DNA of 64,000 nt, from positions 20,586,042 through 20,650,041 of the forward strand of contig NC_056543.1 in the NCBI RefSeq assembly GCF_910596095.1. Direction: 5' to 3'. The notes beneath the pieces are model-generated. The model had not been told where the DNA came from. It saw only the letters and a list, made by a program, of their open reading frames with translations, and did not search any database. This document shows positions 60,130 to 64,000 of this stretch, in pieces (the first letter of the stretch is position 1; each line of letters starts with the position of its first letter). This stretch comes from Thunnus maccoyii. Taxonomy: Eukaryota > Chordata > Actinopteri > Scombriformes > Scombridae. The position numbers and the translations under genes were made by a program.

Positions 60130-60546
60130 CTAGCTGGTCTTGATGAAGATCACTTCCCTAATAGACAGAAACAGAAACAGAAAAAAAAGCAGAGAAATTT
60201 TTGAGAGTACCCAGCTTTTCTGAACAATATTAAACCCAGATTCCAGGAATTCAAATATTTTTACTACAGATGGGGAAGAACAATAGATAACAGTATCATC
60301 AGCATAAAAATGGTACAGTGCATTTGAGAAGTTATCACGAAGATTATTTACTTGTATGGAAAATAAAAATGGTCCAAGCATAGAACCCTGGGGTATGCCC
60401 TTTGATACAGGGAGGAAGGAAGAAGACCCAGCAAACTGGACACATTGAGTTCTACTTGACAAGTAATTTATAAAACACTTTACAGCAATACTACAGAGTC
60501 TATTAATCAGGGTGACAGGGTCAACTGTGTCAAAAGCCTTGGACAA
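60130..60546 (-). pseudogene. LINE (non-LTR retrotransposon) reverse-transcriptase fragment
   Basis: Minus-strand frame of 138 codons with RT motifs in order: SKAFDTVD (first Asp region), a YLSSRTQCVQF segment, SKGIPQGSMLGPFLFSI, and FYADDTVIY carrying the YADD catalytic pair. A gap after RLCSIAVK shows loss of residues, usually containing a WF motif, before YLSSRTQCV. N- and C-terminal parts are missing and the tail after VQKSW is not RT-like. Family (L2/CR1/Rex1-like) not resolved. Antisense to lrrc58. Confidence 0.85.
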
Positions 60547-60654
60547 ATCGCTAAAGAGTAAGAGTTTTTGCAGTCCAGTGCCTCAGTAATGCCATACGCC
60601 ACTTTAAGAGCGGCAGTGCGTCGTTATCTGACAAGCCAACACAATGTCTATGTA

Positions 60655-60850
60655 GAGAAGGGCTGAACAATTAATCGAAATTGCTATATGGCTCACTGCA
60701 ACTTTCAAATCGCAGGAGGTGCAATATTTTTTCTATGTGAAATATGTGTCAAAATACCATTTTAAATTAAATATTGTCATGCTGCAGAGATGTCCTGGCC
60801 TACACATCATATTCTAAACATCTTTGTTTGGTACAGATCCCCTTTTGAGT
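60655..60850. mobile_element. hAT-like MITE fragment
   Basis: Begins aagggctgaacaattaatcg and continues aaattgctatatgg, resembling a common fish element head. The far end is not clear. Confidence 0.5.
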
Positions 60851-61019
60851 AAATTATATTTCCGTACTGGGACACCTTGGAGTATATTATAGAGCTTATA
60901 CAAATGTCAAGTACCATTATCCACATTGTCCGTTTCGCCCATGATTGGGTTTGTTGAGAGTTAACTGGTAACATAGTGAGAAACACAGTTGCTGTTGCTA
61001 TGGCTACCTCCTGTTAAAT

Positions 61020-61085
61020 ACAGTGGGGTCCAAAAGTCTGAGATCACTTTCCCATTCACTTGAATGAGAAAGACTTTTGGACCCT
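61020..61085. repeat. Short palindrome, Tc1-type terminal-repeat relic
   Basis: cagtggggtccaaaagtctg at the left and gaaagacttttggaccc at the right form a hairpin with a small bulge; cccattca faces tgaatgag at the centre. TA-flanked CAGTG start is a Tc1-type hallmark. Confidence 0.6.
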
Positions 61086-61331
61086 TCTGCATGTCTGATG
61101 CACTGTTACAATGTTGGTTCACTTGTTAACTAGAAGTTAAACAGACAACTGCAAGCCAATCAGAAAAAAAAATACTTTCCACAGTTATGGTGTATTTCAT
61201 GGTTACAGTTTACATAAATGTTCTATTTGTCTGTTTACAATGTAGATGGAGTTTTGTAATAAGTCAGTGGCATAATGATTTGAATAATGTTTTTTCTGAA
61301 TATTCAATCAATCACCTTTTCAGTTTTATAT

Positions 61332-61665
61332 CTAGAGCTGAAATAGTAAGGCAATTAGTTAATATACATAAAATGAATCCATAACTATTATGATAATTGA
61401 TTGTATTGTCAAGTAAAAATGCCAAACATTCACTAGATCCAGCTTGTCAGAGGATTTCCTGCTTTTCTTTATCTTATGTGATAGTAAATTGAATATCTTT
61501 GGGTTTTCGACTGTTGGTCTTCAAGCAATTTGAAGACTCCCCCTTTGGCTTTAAGAAACTGTGATGGCAACTTTCACAAATTTCTGAAAGTGAATAGACC
61601 AAATGATCATCAAATAATTGAGAAAATTATTTTTCGACAATGAAAACTAGTAAGTTGCAGCCCTA
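61332..61665. mobile_element. hAT-type MITE, second copy of the AGGGCTGCAACT family
   Basis: Starts ctagagctgaaatagtaagg and ends aaaactagtaagttgcagcccta. The inverted AGAGCTG/CAGCCCT ends match the family at 59451. Confidence 0.65.
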
Positions 61666-62630
61666 CATTAAATACATTAACTAAAAGGTAGAGTTAGTTA
61701 ACAGGTTAATGGCATAATGTCACTTTCAGAGCGTTCACATTCGTCGCCATCCTACCAACCCCATTGTCTGTTAGTGTGTTTGTCATGTATCTCTACACAC
61801 TGAACCGACAAAAGTGCATCCTGGAATTTAAAATGTTAGGTGCTTTCCTGAGTTGAACTCATGAGAATCTAGCTTTCATGTGTTGCATTTGCAATCTGTA
61901 TCCTGCATCTGCTCCCAATTTTTATCAGTTGTGTCATAGAAAGTACTGTAAACCACTTTAGTTTCACATGAGTCAGAGGAGTTGACCCACTTGTTTAACC
62001 TGGAAACAATCTTTTCAAAACTGTTTACAGCATCCACTATCACTAGTCACATGTAGCATTTTTGAAAATGTAATTTAATTTAGGTCAGTTTTTCTATTTC
62101 TATTTCTTTGTTTGATTAGCGGTGATAACTGAAACCATATGTGACATTCCTTTTGTATTTACCGCTGTACTGCTGCTGTTACCTCCGTCTGTATGTGTCA
62201 TGTTCATTTCCAGACTTTTAAGCTGTAAACATCACGATTCATAGGGTGTTCAAGATAATTGTGTACTAAGTTGTTTCAGTAACTACCCTGGACTGGTTTT
62301 ACAGCTAAACCAATAGCAATTACTCATAGCAGAAAAGTAGAAGTGACATGGAATACTTTTGAGATACGTTATCACTGTAACATTTATTTAAAAAGTAAAA
62401 CAGATATGGCAGCTGAACAAATTGCAGCAACAGTGCTATAATATTATATGGCTGCACAGGAGAGAAAAAAGGTCTCTTAGTATGTGTACATCTGTACAGA
62501 AAATGCTAATTATGGACAAAGTACATGATTCAAAAATTGATGTTTGTTTTTGTCTAAATTTATTATTTAGGGGTCCAAACTGAATAAAAAGCACTAGAGA
62601 ATTGGAAAAAAGGAGCATTAAATGTCACTT

Positions 62631-63183
62631 GTGTTGCACGGTATACTGACACAGGAAGGTATTGCAATACCCTGCCGTTTAAAAACAGTACTATACCCCA
62701 TTTTTATTAGTACCGATACTTTAAGAATGACAGTGTTTAATTAGAGCTGTATATCCTATGAGTTGCATCAATGTGTGACAGCAGGGCAGCGTGTGTGTGC
62801 AGCGCTTTGCTTCCACTCTTGCTGCAGCTTTCATGGTGACAGAACGAGAGGCTGCTAGTACAAGTGTTCTTGCCAACCGTCCACGACTTGTTGACAAAGC
62901 AGACGCACAGAGCGAAATATGGCATTATTTCGCTTACATAGCCGACAGTCAGGGCAAGCCCTCGGACACCACAAAGCCCGTCTGTGAAAGATGTTGTTGA
63001 TTCAAGCTACGTTCATGTTTCACATCCAGACTGAAGCTACGTTCATGTTTCACATTCAGACTGAATATATTATTCCATTACTTTTCCTGATGTTTTAGGT
63101 TTTTTGCCGTGGTATCTTTTAGGTATTAAGATATTTAGGCAGCTATTGTATTGAAGTCATAATTTTGGTATCGTGGCAACACG
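62631..63183. mobile_element. hAT element with BED-finger remnant
   Basis: Starts gtgttgcacggtatactgac and ends ggtatcgtggcaacac, inverted around GTGTTGCMAC. The plus-strand frame at 62791-63000 includes the start of a BED finger. Confidence 0.7.
62791..63000 (+). pseudogene. Start of a hAT transposase with partial BED zinc finger
   Basis: 69 codons. SEIWHYFAY followed by GKPSDTTKPVCERC matches the first half of a BED finger, with the Cys pair VCERC. A stop (tga after CERCC) removes the His-containing half. Relic. Confidence 0.6.
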
Positions 63184-63884
63184 CCAACAACAAGCCAATT
63201 TGAACTAACTTACTATCAGAACTAAAATTAAAAAATGTAAATATATAATCTCTAAAATCTGCACCCCACAGTTCATTTAGAGATGTTTCTGGTGAAGCAG
63301 CATGTCCTCCCTTTGAGCCCCATTAATCATTATGAGTGATGAGTGTATTTTAAATCCTTTATTACAAACCAATTGTTTGCTGTCTCTTTTCCATGGATCT
63401 GACACTCTGCATCTCTGTTCTAAATATGCCTGCTCAACAAAACTTTTGCACTCCATAAGAGTAGTTAATGTTATGGATATGATTTGGATTGTGATTAATG
63501 TTAAAGGGAATATGGTGCTGTGATATTGTCGCACCAAGCACAGACACATGGACGTATGCTATGGCATAACTGCCCCCACTCCCTCCTACTCCTGCCGCCC
63601 CCTGACGATCGGATCGCCTATCGACGATCTCAAGTAAACACACCTGGACAATATGAAAATACAAACAATTGCCCAACCCTAGTAGCAGGTCATAGTGACC
63701 CCCTGCCTGTCTAAAGGTCAAACATGTAAAAGTGTCATCAGTTTATTATGCACACAAAAACAACTTGTGTAGCCGTTTGTAAGGAATGAAGTCAATAAGA
63801 GGGGGAAGTTGTAAAGAGCCACTCAGTTAATAATCAAACACAGTCATGACTATTCATTTGAGGACATCTTGACATATGTCAAGT

Positions 63885-63953
63885 GTCTGGAACTAATCGA
63901 AAAAATAATCACAAGATTAATCGATAATGAAAATAATCATTAGCTGCAGTCCT
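63885..63953. mobile_element. hAT-type MITE end
   Basis: aatcacaagattaatcgata then gaaaataatcattagctgcagtcct, the right end of the AGGGCTGCAACTAAYGATTA family; left end not found nearby. Confidence 0.5.
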
Positions 63954-64000
63954 AAATCTTTCAGTAGTACCTTTCTAATCCCCTTCAACGTACTCTCCTT

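Larger units (their letters stand above)
59068..64000 (+). other. lrrc58: lrrc58 intron 1 (start), repeat-filled
   Basis: No second lrrc58 exon was recognised. The interval is mostly transposon sequence: MITEs, a LINE fragment and a hAT element, annotated separately. Confidence 0.7.

Overview
This window looks like nuclear DNA of a ray-finned (teleost) fish. It is AT-rich and has spliced genes with GT..AG introns. It is full of fish-type repeats: Tc1-like transposons, hAT and other short inverted-repeat elements, a LINE fragment, a SINE head and many CA/GT microsatellites. It also carries fstl1 followed by lrrc58 in the same orientation, the order recalled for human 3q13.33. No prokaryotic gene, CRISPR array or rRNA is visible.

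Region 1 (1-28800) is a repeat-built segmental duplication. A unit of about 12.66 kb occupies 10919-23576. A shorter copy (10.9 kb) occupies 1-10918, and a rearranged partial copy runs from 23577 to about 28800. The two complete unit junctions sit on a palindrome with 40-bp arms, and the window opens inside a third. Each of the first two units carries a minus-strand gene for a small single-V-domain immunoglobulin-type membrane protein. The copy at 20044-22754 can be assembled from five exons into an intact 216-residue protein. The copy at 7347-10094 has lost half of its Ig exon and is a pseudogene. Two small plus-strand coding-looking exons of an unknown gene lie inside intron 3 of both copies. 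The rest of the unit is Tc1-like debris, a 1.5-2.3 kb-armed inverted repeat and simple repeats.

Region 2 (28800-34150) is intergenic and repeat-rich. It includes a three-level nest of transposons at 29796-31372.

Region 3 (34150-56600) is fstl1 (follistatin-like 1) on the plus strand. Ten coding exons give 310 residues: signal peptide, follistatin-like knot, Kazal domain, EF-hand pair and VWC-like module. Intron 1 after the start codon is 13.3 kb.

Region 4 (56600-64000) holds the lrrc58 promoter (two CCAAT boxes flanking a GC box) and the first lrrc58 coding exon, which encodes at least five leucine-rich repeats. The rest of lrrc58 lies beyond the window. Its first intron contains a LINE reverse-transcriptase fragment, several hAT-type elements and a 22-G run.

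Nothing here amounts to a proven new system. The best leads are the duplicated Ig-receptor locus with its antisense-nested orphan exons, the palindromes marking the unit junctions, and the nested transposons.
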